A stretch of 64,000 nt of DNA from DATAEE01 sp036258175 (lineage in GTDB: Bacteria > Acidobacteriota > Vicinamibacteria > Vicinamibacterales > 2-12-FULL-66-21): positions 1-64,000 of the forward strand of contig DATAEE010000083.1 of the NCBI GenBank assembly GCA_036258175.1. Direction: 5' to 3'. This document shows, in pieces, positions 43,591 to 51,254 of this stretch; the stretch's first letter is position 1, and each line of letters starts with the position of its first letter. Made by a program: the position numbers and the translations under genes. The notes beneath the pieces are model-generated. The model worked only from the letters and a program-made list of their open reading frames with translations, ran no database searches and was not told the DNA's origin.

Positions 43591-43655
43591 CCCATTGCTG
43601 ATTGCTGACTGTGGAATGCTGATTGATCAATCAGCATTCAGCAATCGACAATGGG
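43591..43655. repeat. Heptamer hairpin filling a convergent gap
   Basis: The 65-bp gap between the stop codons of two convergent genes is entirely one imperfect hairpin. Its centre is a perfect palindrome with 12-bp arms (AATGCTGATTGA and TCAATCAGCATT); outer arms CCCATTGCTG and CGACAATGGG-type pair with one 7-nt bulge (ACTGTGG). Units are ATTGCTG heptamers. It could serve as a bidirectional terminator. Confidence 0.85.
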
Positions 43656-44792
43656 TTATTGCCCTCGTCCGTACTTCTTCAGTACTTCCCTGACTCGATC
43701 GATCGGAATCGCTTCAACCGTGGTTCCATTGCCCGTGACGGTCGTCGCGCGAAGGAGCGAGTTGTACACTGCTTCCTCCGTCGCCTCGAGCGCAGCCTGA
43801 AAGAGCGGCGAGAGCGCGTCGGTGGGCAGAGGCGGGCCGGTTCGCGCGGTTGAGAACGCGATCGCGAAGTCGCCGCTGCCGTTCGAGTACGACGAGCCGG
43901 TTCGTGCCAGACCGAAAAGCGCCCTTGCCGCCAGCCGCTTGAGATCCCGCGCGGTCAGCGGCGCGTCGGTTGCGACGACGATCATGCACGATCCGTCAGG
44001 GCTCGGGGCCTGGGCCTTGGGGCCTCGGGCCTCGGGATTCTGAGCCTGTGGCTCGCGAAACGCGTAGCGTCCGAGCTCCTTTCCGACCGGCGCGCCGTCG
44101 ATCGTCAACACGCCTCCGTAGTTCGACTGCACCAGCACGCCGAGCGTGTGCCCCTGATATCGTGCCGGCAGGCGGCGCGAGGCAGTGCCGATGCCGCCTT
44201 TCCAGCCAAACGCCTGCGTTCCCGCGCCCGCGCCGATGCTGCCTTCGGCGACCGGTCCGTCGGTGGCATCACGAATCGCCGCGAGCACGTGCTCGCGCCG
44301 AACGTGAAAGCCACGAATGTCATTCAGGCCGCCATCGTTGGTCTCGCCGACGAGCGCATTCACGCTGCGGACCTCCTCATTCCCCGGTTGACCGATCGTC
44401 CACGCGACGACTGACTCGACGGCCGTACCGACACTGAGCGTGTTCGTCAGGATGATTGGCGTTTCAATCGTTCCCAGCTCGTCCACCTGTGTCGAACCGG
44501 CGAGTTTGCCGAATGCGTTGCCGACGAAGACCGCGCCCGCGACCTTGTCACGGAAGAGATTCCCGGCATGGGGCAGGATCGCGGTGACGCCCGTGCGCAC
44601 ACGGCTTGCATCGACGATGGTCGCGTGACCGACGCGGACGCCGGCAACATCCGTAATCGCGTCATGGGGGCCCGGCTCGAACACCCCTGGCCGGATTCCG
44701 AGATCCCGCGCGCGGGGCCGTTCGGCCTGGCGCGCATGAACCAGGGCTGTACCGACCAGAAACACGCCTGCGACCCGGAAGATTGTTTTCAT
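43656..44792 (-). CDS. P1 family peptidase (DmpA/BapA-like aminopeptidase)
   Basis: A 378-residue exported self-processing aminopeptidase. After a signal peptide (residues 1-21) come GIRPGVFEPGPHDAITDVAG (split GIRPGVFEPG, PHDAITDVAG), NALVGETNDGGLNDI and the nucleophile serine in DGSCMIVVATDAPL near 261. Members cleave themselves before that serine and then remove N-terminal D- or L-amino acids. The loop just before the cleavage site is encoded by a heptamer repeat (PQAQNPEARGPKAQAP). ATG 44792 was chosen at the signal peptide. Confidence 0.9.
   Translation of the reverse strand: MKTIFRVAGVFLVGTALVHARQAERPRARDLGIRPGVFEPGPHDAITDVAGVRVGHATIVDASRVRTGVTAILPHAGNLFRDKVAGAVFVGNAFGKLAGSTQVDELGTIETPIILTNTLSVGTAVESVVAWTIGQPGNEEVRSVNALVGETNDGGLNDIRGFHVRREHVLAAIRDATDGPVAEGSIGAGAGTQAFGWKGGIGTASRRLPARYQGHTLGVLVQSNYGGVLTIDGAPVGKELGRYAFREPQAQNPEARGPKAQAPSPDGSCMIVVATDAPLTARDLKRLAARALFGLARTGSSYSNGSGDFAIAFSTARTGPPLPTDALSPLFQAALEATEEAVYNSLLRATTVTGNGTTVEAIPIDRVREVLKKYGRGQ
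43998..44053. repeat. In-frame heptamer array (GGGGCCT family) in the P1 peptidase
   Basis: Eight tandem heptamers on the plus strand: AGGGCTC, GGGGCCT, GGGCCTT, GGGGCCT, CGGGCCT, CGGGATT, CTGAGCC, TGTGGCT. The total 56 bp sits in the loop ahead of the autoprocessing serine, without breaking the frame. It is the longest copy of the unit also seen at 30674-30703. Confidence 0.8.
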
Positions 44793-44843
44793 AGACCGGA
44801 GATAGTAGCCTCGCCGCGCGTAGGAGAAAAAAGGAGACTCGCC

Positions 44844-47693
44844 ATGCGCCGCCGCCACCTCCGCTGGTCCATCGCGTTCGTCGCCCTGACGCTGACGTGG
44901 ACGGCCCCGGCCGCCATGCAGACCGGCGCCAAACGTCCTATCACCCACGACGTCTACGACTCCTGGCGGGCGATACAGGACTCGACACTGTCACGCGACG
45001 GCGTGTGGCTGGTTTACGTGCTCGCGCCACAGGACGGCGACGGGGAGCTGGTCATGCGGAACGTTCGCACGGGTGCCGAGCGCCGGCACGCCCGCGGCCG
45101 TGAACCCGTCGTCACCGCGGACGGCCGGTTCGTCATCTTCGCGGTGGCACCGCTCGATACGGAGCTGGACAAAGCAAAGAAGGAAAAGAAGAAGCCCGAA
45201 GAGCAGCCGAAGGCGGGCGTTGGGATGGTGAACCTGGAGAGCGGCGATGTGTTCACCGCCGACCGAGTGAAGAGCTTCAAGGTCCCCGAGGAATCGTCCC
45301 GGTACGTCGCGTGGCTCCACGAACCGCCGGCCGCACCGCGCAAGGACGACCAGAAAGACAGAGCCAGCTCCTCAGAGCAGGAAAAAGACAAAGCTGAGAA
45401 GAAAAACGAACCTGGCACCGACCTCGTCATTCGTGACCTCACGACGGGTACGAACAACACGGTGAGCGGTGTCACCGATTACGCCTGGGCCAGAGACGGA
45501 TCCCTCATCGCCTACACAGTGTCGACGGTGTCGGAGAAGGATGGCGTGTACGTCCAGCCACCCGCCGGGTCGCAGCGTGCGCTGTTGACCGGCAAAGGAC
45601 GCTACAAGGGATTGGCGATCGATCAGGCGGGCCGGCAGATCGCCTTCGTCAGCGATCGTGACGAGCACAACGGCCCTGCGCCGCGGTTCGATTTGTTTCT
45701 CGCGTCCAGTAGTGGCAGCGCGGAGAAAATTGTAGGTTCGACGACGGGCGGGATGCCGCCGGGCTTCTCCGTGAGCGAGCACGGACGTGTCGTGTTTTCG
45801 AAGGATGGCTCGCGATTGTTCTTCGGCACCGCCCCTGCGCCGAAACCCGAGCCGTCGAAAGACGCGCCCGAGCCCCTCAAAGTCGACTTGTGGCACTGGA
45901 AGGATCCGTTTCTCCAGACAGTGCAGAAGGTTCGTGCGGAATCAGACAAGAAGGAAAACTTTGTAGCCGTTGCGCTCCTCAGCGCGAAGGGCACCACGCC
46001 GAGGCTGACAAAGATGATTCAGCTCGGGTCGGAAGAAATCCCCGACGTCACGGTCGGCGAGGGTTCGGAGACACTCTTCGGCAGATCGGACCTGCCATAC
46101 CGCCAGCTCACCTCGTGGGACGGCGAGTACAACGACTATTACGTCTTCAACCTGCCTGACGGTTCGAAGAAGCGCCTGGTCCAGAAGTCCGGATTTGACG
46201 CCCGGCTTTCGCCAGGCGGCGGATATGTCCTCTACTACACCGACGATAACGATGGCTGGCACTCGGTCCGTTTGTCGGACGGCAAAGACGTCAACCTGAC
46301 TGGACGTCTCGGCGTGCCATTCGTAGAGGAGGACTGGGACACGCCAGCGTCTCCAGCACCGTACGGTGTCGCAGGATGGACGGAAGGCGATCGCAGCGTA
46401 CTGATTTACGACCGCTACGACGTGTGGGAGCTGAAACCGGACGGCTCCGGCGCACGCATGGTCACCGGCGGAGTCGGCCGCGGACAGAAGATCGTCTTCC
46501 GATATCAGCGTCAGGATGCACGCGGCGAGTCCGAGCCGTTCATCAAGACCAGCGAGCCGGTGCTGTTGACGGCCACCGACGATCGAACGAAGGACAGCGG
46601 TCTCTATCGCGCATCATGGGACGGACAATTGACCCGGCTGATGATGGTTCCCGCGGCCGTCGCGAACGTGCGCAAGGCGAAGGACGCGGACGTCTACGTC
46701 TTTACGCAGTCACGATTCGATGTCTTTCCTGATCTCTGGGTCAGTGACGGCTCCTTCAGCGCGCCGAAAAAGATCTCCGACGCCAATCCGCAGCAGGCGC
46801 AGTTCCGCTGGGGCAAGGCCGAGCTGATGAACTATGTCAACGCCGACGGCAAGCCGCTGCGCGCGACGCTGATCAAGCCGGACGACTTCGATCCGACGAA
46901 GAAGTACCCGCTGATGGTCTACATTTACGAGCAGCTGACACAGAACCTCCACTCGTACGCTGCACCGGCGCCGAGCCACAGGATCAACCCGACGCGGTAC
47001 GCCAGTAACGGCTACGTGATCCTGATGCCGGACATCGTGTACGACACGGGCTACCCAGGCGAGAGCGCAGAAAAGTGCGTAGTGCCGGCAGTGCACACCG
47101 TTGTCACCATGGGGTTCATCGATCCGGCGCGGATCGGCATTCAGGGCCACAGCTGGGGCGGGTATCAGATCACCCATCTCATCACCCGCACGAACATGTT
47201 TCGCGCGGTCGAAGCAGGCGCCTCCGTCTCGAACATGATCAGCGCCTACGGCGGAATCCGATGGGAGACCGGACGGTCGCGCGCCTTCCAGTACGAGAAA
47301 ACGCAGAGCCGCATCGGCGCGCCGCCCTGGAGCCGGCCGCTGCAGTTCATCGAGAACTCACCAATCTTCTGGGTGGAGAAAGTGCAGACCCCCTACCTCA
47401 CGATGCACAACGATGAAGACGGCGCGGTGCCCTGGTACCAGGGGATCGAGTTCTTCTCAGCGCTGCGCCGTCTCGGGAAGGAGGCCTATCTCTTCAACTA
47501 CAACGGCGAGAAACACGGCCTCACGCAGCGCGAGACGCAGAAACACTTCACCGTTCACATGGCCGAATTCTTCGACTACTACCTGCTCGGTCAGCCACGT
47601 CCCGAGTGGATGGACAAGGGCGTCCGCTATCTGGATCGGGGCACGCGCGATCTCTCGGCGATCTATCGCACGGCGACGGAAGACAAGGATTAA
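44844..47693 (+). CDS. S9 family prolyl oligopeptidase-type peptidase
   Basis: A 949-residue exported peptidase. Signal peptide at residues 1-24, an N-terminal propeller with lysine-rich loops (KKEKKKPEEQPK, EQEKDKAEKKNE), and the C-terminal alpha/beta hydrolase with nucleophile GHSWGG near 768, Asp in NDEDGAVPW near 855 and His in GEKHGLTQR near 888. It would cleave short peptides, likely after proline or at acyl-peptide ends. AAGGAG lies 7 nt before ATG 44844. Its stop overlaps, by 4 bp, the stop of the convergent GGDEF gene. Confidence 0.92.
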   Translation: MRRRHLRWSIAFVALTLTWTAPAAMQTGAKRPITHDVYDSWRAIQDSTLSRDGVWLVYVLAPQDGDGELVMRNVRTGAERRHARGREPVVTADGRFVIFAVAPLDTELDKAKKEKKKPEEQPKAGVGMVNLESGDVFTADRVKSFKVPEESSRYVAWLHEPPAAPRKDDQKDRASSSEQEKDKAEKKNEPGTDLVIRDLTTGTNNTVSGVTDYAWARDGSLIAYTVSTVSEKDGVYVQPPAGSQRALLTGKGRYKGLAIDQAGRQIAFVSDRDEHNGPAPRFDLFLASSSGSAEKIVGSTTGGMPPGFSVSEHGRVVFSKDGSRLFFGTAPAPKPEPSKDAPEPLKVDLWHWKDPFLQTVQKVRAESDKKENFVAVALLSAKGTTPRLTKMIQLGSEEIPDVTVGEGSETLFGRSDLPYRQLTSWDGEYNDYYVFNLPDGSKKRLVQKSGFDARLSPGGGYVLYYTDDNDGWHSVRLSDGKDVNLTGRLGVPFVEEDWDTPASPAPYGVAGWTEGDRSVLIYDRYDVWELKPDGSGARMVTGGVGRGQKIVFRYQRQDARGESEPFIKTSEPVLLTATDDRTKDSGLYRASWDGQLTRLMMVPAAVANVRKAKDADVYVFTQSRFDVFPDLWVSDGSFSAPKKISDANPQQAQFRWGKAELMNYVNADGKPLRATLIKPDDFDPTKKYPLMVYIYEQLTQNLHSYAAPAPSHRINPTRYASNGYVILMPDIVYDTGYPGESAEKCVVPAVHTVVTMGFIDPARIGIQGHSWGGYQITHLITRTNMFRAVEAGASVSNMISAYGGIRWETGRSRAFQYEKTQSRIGAPPWSRPLQFIENSPIFWVEKVQTPYLTMHNDEDGAVPWYQGIEFFSALRRLGKEAYLFNYNGEKHGLTQRETQKHFTVHMAEFFDYYLLGQPRPEWMDKGVRYLDRGTRDLSAIYRTATEDKD

Positions 47694-48646
47694 CGCTTAA
47701 CGAGCGACTCGGAGGGTCTGGGCTCGTTGCGGGATGGGCCGGCGCCGCTGCGCTTCACGCGGTACAGCGCCTCGTCCGCGCGAGCCAGGAGGTCGTCGAT
47801 CGTGCGCGGTTTGCGCACGGGCTGGCGCGCGGTTCCGACGCTCAGCGATAACGTGTAGGCTGCCTCTTCGCGGGCGTTGCGCGCCTCGATCTGCCGCAGG
47901 AGCCTCGCGCGCAGCGCCTCCTCGAGGCTCTCATCCGCGTCCACGACGACGACGGCAAACTCGTCTCCGCCGAGCCGCGCGATGATATCCACATCGCGGA
48001 ACGTCGCCGTCAGCACCTGCGCGGTCGCGATCAGCGCTCGATCGCCTTCGGCGTGGCCAAACCGGTCATTGATTTGCTTCAGCCCGTCCAGGTCCGCCAG
48101 GACGACGACCAACCCCTGGCCGCGGCGGCGCGACAGCTTCAGCTGGCGCTCCGCGAGCGTAAAGAAACCGCGCCGGTTGTTCAGGCCCGTGAGCTCGTCG
48201 GTGAGCGACAGATTGACCAGCTCGCGCTGCAGCTGGTGTCGGTCGATTGCGTACCGAATCGATCGCGCCAGCATCCGCGGGTCGATCTCATCTTTGATGA
48301 GGTAATCCTGCGCCCCGGACTGCAGTGACTGCGCTGCGAGCCGCTCGTCCGCGGTGCTCGTCACTACGACAATCGGCACGTCCGGTGCTTCGGCTCGCAC
48401 CGCGTGTACGGTCGCGATCCCCTGACTGTCGGGAAGGGAAAGGTCGAGGAGGACGAGGTCGACACCGCCCTGACCGAGCCGCGCCAGCCCGGCCGAGAGT
48501 CGCATCGCCGTGACAACTCTGTAATCGGCTTCGGCGACGCGCGCCGCGTCTGCCAGAACCAGTTCGGCCAGACGCAGATACCCTGCGTCGTCTTCGACGA
48601 GCAGAATCGTAAGCGGGGCGGAAGTGATGCTTCTGTCGAGAGGCAC
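47690..48646 (-). CDS. Response regulator with GGDEF diguanylate cyclase domain
   Basis: A 318-residue two-domain regulator. The receiver domain has the acidic pair VEDDAG, the phosphoacceptor aspartate in LVLLDLSLPD near residue 66 and lysine in YLIKDE near 118. The GGDEF domain has an intact active site LGGDEFAVV near 226, and RDVD five residues before it fits the inhibitory I-site RxxD. It should make cyclic di-GMP when phosphorylated; no kinase gene is adjacent. The start is GTG 48646. Confidence 0.93.
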   Translation of the reverse strand: MPLDRSITSAPLTILLVEDDAGYLRLAELVLADAARVAEADYRVVTAMRLSAGLARLGQGGVDLVLLDLSLPDSQGIATVHAVRAEAPDVPIVVVTSTADERLAAQSLQSGAQDYLIKDEIDPRMLARSIRYAIDRHQLQRELVNLSLTDELTGLNNRRGFFTLAERQLKLSRRRGQGLVVVLADLDGLKQINDRFGHAEGDRALIATAQVLTATFRDVDIIARLGGDEFAVVVVDADESLEEALRARLLRQIEARNAREEAAYTLSLSVGTARQPVRKPRTIDDLLARADEALYRVKRSGAGPSRNEPRPSESLVKR

Positions 48647-48701
48647 GTTCAGCCGCTCCGATCGTCCTGCCCAGCGGGACGGGATCGATTATAACCGGCG
48701 G

Positions 48702-50741
48702 TCACCAGCTGGGCCACGACTGCTCCCATCCGATTGTCAGCGCGGCGCGGCCGTCTCGCAGGCCGCGCGCGACGTCGACCGCAATCGCTCCGCCGTCAGC
48801 TGGGCCGCGAAGCCGGACGCCAAATCCGGCGTCAACGTGCAGCCGCTCATCGCCCGACAGCGATCGCCACGCACGCGCGCTGTCCATGAACATCACGCCG
48901 TCGAGGCGCATCAGCATGCGCGAGAGGAGTGTTCGACTGACTTCCACGCTCGCATGCGCCAGACGCTGACCGAAGACATCACCGGTGATGACGCCATCCT
49001 CGAGCAACGGATGGGCGCGGAGCCGCGGCGAGCGGGCGTGACCCGCACCGGCGCCAGGCCACAGATCGAACGGCGCGCGAGCGGTCGCAGCTTCGAAACC
49101 GGCGCGCGCGCGTAACAAGAAGGACTCCGTCCGCCCCGTACGTGATGCGATGAGTACCCGGCCGGCGCCAAATCCTGCGGCCGCCGGCCAGAGCGAACCC
49201 TCGACACGCGCGGCAACTGCGTCGTCGAAGAGACGCTGTTCAACGGCGCCGTCGACGAACGCGGACGCCGTCCGGCCCGACCATCGATCCACGCCCGTTC
49301 CCGCTTCAACGCGCGTCGCCCCCGTCAGCCAGTCCGCAAATCGGATGCCCACATGGCGCCGCTCGTCGACAACCATCGTCGAATCGCCGAGCGCGTACGG
49401 CTGGCGCGACCAGCCGCCTTCGATCGTCCAGAGTCCCGTTACGCCGAACAACGACGGCGCCTCGGCGCTCAACGTGACCGCAGGACGGTTGTCCCAGAAT
49501 CGCCATGCGGCGTTGAAGCGCTCGCCGCCAGGCGTCAGGCCGGTCACGCTCGCAGCGATCTCGCGTTCCACCGCTGCGCGAGCCGCCTGCCGCAGGACTG
49601 CGAGCCTCGACGGTCGAAGCGGCCGCTCGACGATGGCGACGTCGACGTCCGCGAGACCATTGGCCGCGGGTGTGTAGCTCACGCGCGACGCGCTCGCCGA
49701 AGGCAGCGCCGCGATCCGCCGGCGCGCACGAGCGAGCGACGCGGGCGTCAGAACGGTGCCGGCTTCGACATCAACGAGGTTCTCGACGACGCGGTGACTC
49801 GTATTCTCCAGGCCCGCAACTCGAACAAGATCCAGGCGAGGCTCGTCGAGCCGGTTCCAGGCCTCGAGCGCGCCCGACGCGTCCCCTTCGACGAACCGGC
49901 TCGACGCCAGAACACGCCAGGCGTGATCGGACTCCGGCGCCAGTTCCACGGCGCGCGCTGCGAACGTCCCGGCTTCGTCCCATTTCTGATCGAGGAACCG
50001 TACCCCGGCGAGCTCGAGGTTCGCGTCAGCCGATGCGGGACAGAGCGCGACGGCCGCTTCGAGCGTCTGCGCAGCGGCAATGCGATCGCCGGCGCGGACA
50101 AGCCGGACGCCTTCCGTCACGAGCGATGCGCACGCAGAGTCGGACGGCGACTGCGCACCAGGCTGGGCCTGCGCACCAGGCACCGACCCGGCACCAGGCA
50201 CCCGTTCCGCACCAGGCACCCGGCACGAGGCACAAGGCACCGGAACGATCGCCCAGCGTCCCGTGCCGGACCACGCGCGATCGAATTCTGTCCGCGCGAT
50301 CGTCCGTAGCGGTGCGCGCGCAGGATCGTGATAGATAATTCGCTCCGCGGTCGAGCCGACGATCACGACGTAGTGATAGCGGCCCGGCTGGTCTTCGATC
50401 ATCGCCACTACGGGACGGCCGCGCGCAATCTGGCGCGCGAGCCCGTCGGTGTCAGAGATCTCGAGAGTAATCAGCTGCAGGCCGCGCGTTCGCAACTCGC
50501 CGGTGAGCGCCGACTGGCGGATTCCTCCCGCGTCGTCGTCCACGAGACCGGCGAAATCCTCGGCCCTGACGCCACGCGCGCCCCAGTACCGAAGAACCAT
50601 CGCCGCGGCCGCACCGCCGCAGAGGCGCTCGGACTGCGAGACGAATGGAACGTCGAGCAGGCCAGCCGCGGACACGAGCGAGGGCACGGCGAGCGCAAGT
50701 AGCATCGTGCCCATCCGCGTCCCCGCCCGTCGAGCGCTCAT
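48702..50741 (-). CDS. C39-type cysteine peptidase fused to TPR, POTRA-like and outer-membrane barrel domains
   Basis: A 679-residue multidomain protein. A signal peptide (1-25) precedes a C39-like papain-fold domain with Cys41 (RLCGGAAAAMVLRYWG), His123 (GRYHYVVIVG) and Asp139 (YHDPAR). A linker of repeats (RVPGAERVPGAGSVPGA) comes next, then TPR units (about 205-300), a POTRA-like domain (about 303-375, VRVAGLENTSHRVVENLVD split) and about 300 residues of alternating strands ending in a C-terminal Trp (IGWEQSWPSW), as in outer-membrane barrels. The N-terminal half resembles PA2778-family peptidases; the added barrel is unusual. ATG 50741 has AGGAG 7 nt upstream. The gene follows the PA2779-like gene by 24 bp. 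Confidence 0.8.
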   Translation of the reverse strand: MSARRAGTRMGTMLLALAVPSLVSAAGLLDVPFVSQSERLCGGAAAAMVLRYWGARGVRAEDFAGLVDDDAGGIRQSALTGELRTRGLQLITLEISDTDGLARQIARGRPVVAMIEDQPGRYHYVVIVGSTAERIIYHDPARAPLRTIARTEFDRAWSGTGRWAIVPVPCASCRVPGAERVPGAGSVPGAQAQPGAQSPSDSACASLVTEGVRLVRAGDRIAAAQTLEAAVALCPASADANLELAGVRFLDQKWDEAGTFAARAVELAPESDHAWRVLASSRFVEGDASGALEAWNRLDEPRLDLVRVAGLENTSHRVVENLVDVEAGTVLTPASLARARRRIAALPSASASRVSYTPAANGLADVDVAIVERPLRPSRLAVLRQAARAAVEREIAASVTGLTPGGERFNAAWRFWDNRPAVTLSAEAPSLFGVTGLWTIEGGWSRQPYALGDSTMVVDERRHVGIRFADWLTGATRVEAGTGVDRWSGRTASAFVDGAVEQRLFDDAVAARVEGSLWPAAAGFGAGRVLIASRTGRTESFLLRARAGFEAATARAPFDLWPGAGAGHARSPRLRAHPLLEDGVITGDVFGQRLAHASVEVSRTLLSRMLMRLDGVMFMDSARAWRSLSGDERLHVDAGFGVRLRGPADGGAIAVDVARGLRDGRAALTIGWEQSWPSW
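50155..50241. repeat. In-frame heptamer array (GCACCAG family)
   Basis: About ten heptamers of GCACCAG, GCACCCG, GCACCGA, GCACGAG, GCACAAG type, with three 4-nt interruptions (CTGC, CCCG, TTCC). On the coding strand they encode the Val-Pro-Gly-Ala-rich linker between the C39 domain and the TPR domain. Confidence 0.8.
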
Positions 50742-50765
50742 TCCCAATCTCCTGTGAACCAGAGG

Positions 50766-51161
50766 TCAGTCAGCCAGCAGGATGATCACGATGACGATCA
50801 AGAGAATGATGATGATCGTCGTTGCGGTGATCACGACGGTGGTTGCACCACCCGCAAGATCCTGTTCGATCTGCGACGCGTACTGGGCTGCCTGTGCGAG
50901 CTCGGCGCCGTCGAGCAGGCGCACCGCGGAGTCGGCCCGCGTCAGGTCGACGCCCAGCCTCGCGGCGACGTCTTTCACTTCCTGCCGCGCGAGGACGCGG
51001 CGGACCGTCGCGCGATCCGCTTCCGCGCGCGCCGCGGCCGCGGCCACCGCCTGATCGAGCGTGGCGCGATCGGCGACGTGGGTCTGCTGCTGGGCGCCGG
51101 CAGATGGTGCAATCAGCCAGAGCGACAGGAACACCGCCAGCGTCTTTCGAACGATCTGCAT
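50766..51161 (-). CDS. PA2779-family membrane protein
   Basis: A 131-residue protein with an N-terminal leader (MQIVRKTLAVFLSLWLIAP), a helical middle (RATVRRVLARQEVKDVAARL) and a C-terminal membrane helix composed almost only of Ile, Val, Leu and Thr. This layout matches the PA2779 family, whose gene stands next to PA2778 cysteine peptidases in several proteobacteria; function is unknown. Here the peptidase gene follows by 24 bp. GGAGG 7 nt upstream supports ATG 51161. Confidence 0.82.
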   Translation of the reverse strand: MQIVRKTLAVFLSLWLIAPSAGAQQQTHVADRATLDQAVAAAAARAEADRATVRRVLARQEVKDVAARLGVDLTRADSAVRLLDGAELAQAAQYASQIEQDLAGGATTVVITATTIIIILLIVIVIILLAD

Positions 51162-51254
51162 GTGCAAGCCTCCAGAAACAAGCACCCGGAGGTCGATTCC
51201 GGGCGCGGCGGAAATAAGCATATTTCGTGCCCGGCTGATCTATGCTGTGCAGCC

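Noticed and set aside
50155..50241. CRISPR-like array
   Set aside because: Units are 7 bp without unique spacers and lie in frame inside a gene; no cas gene is present in the window.
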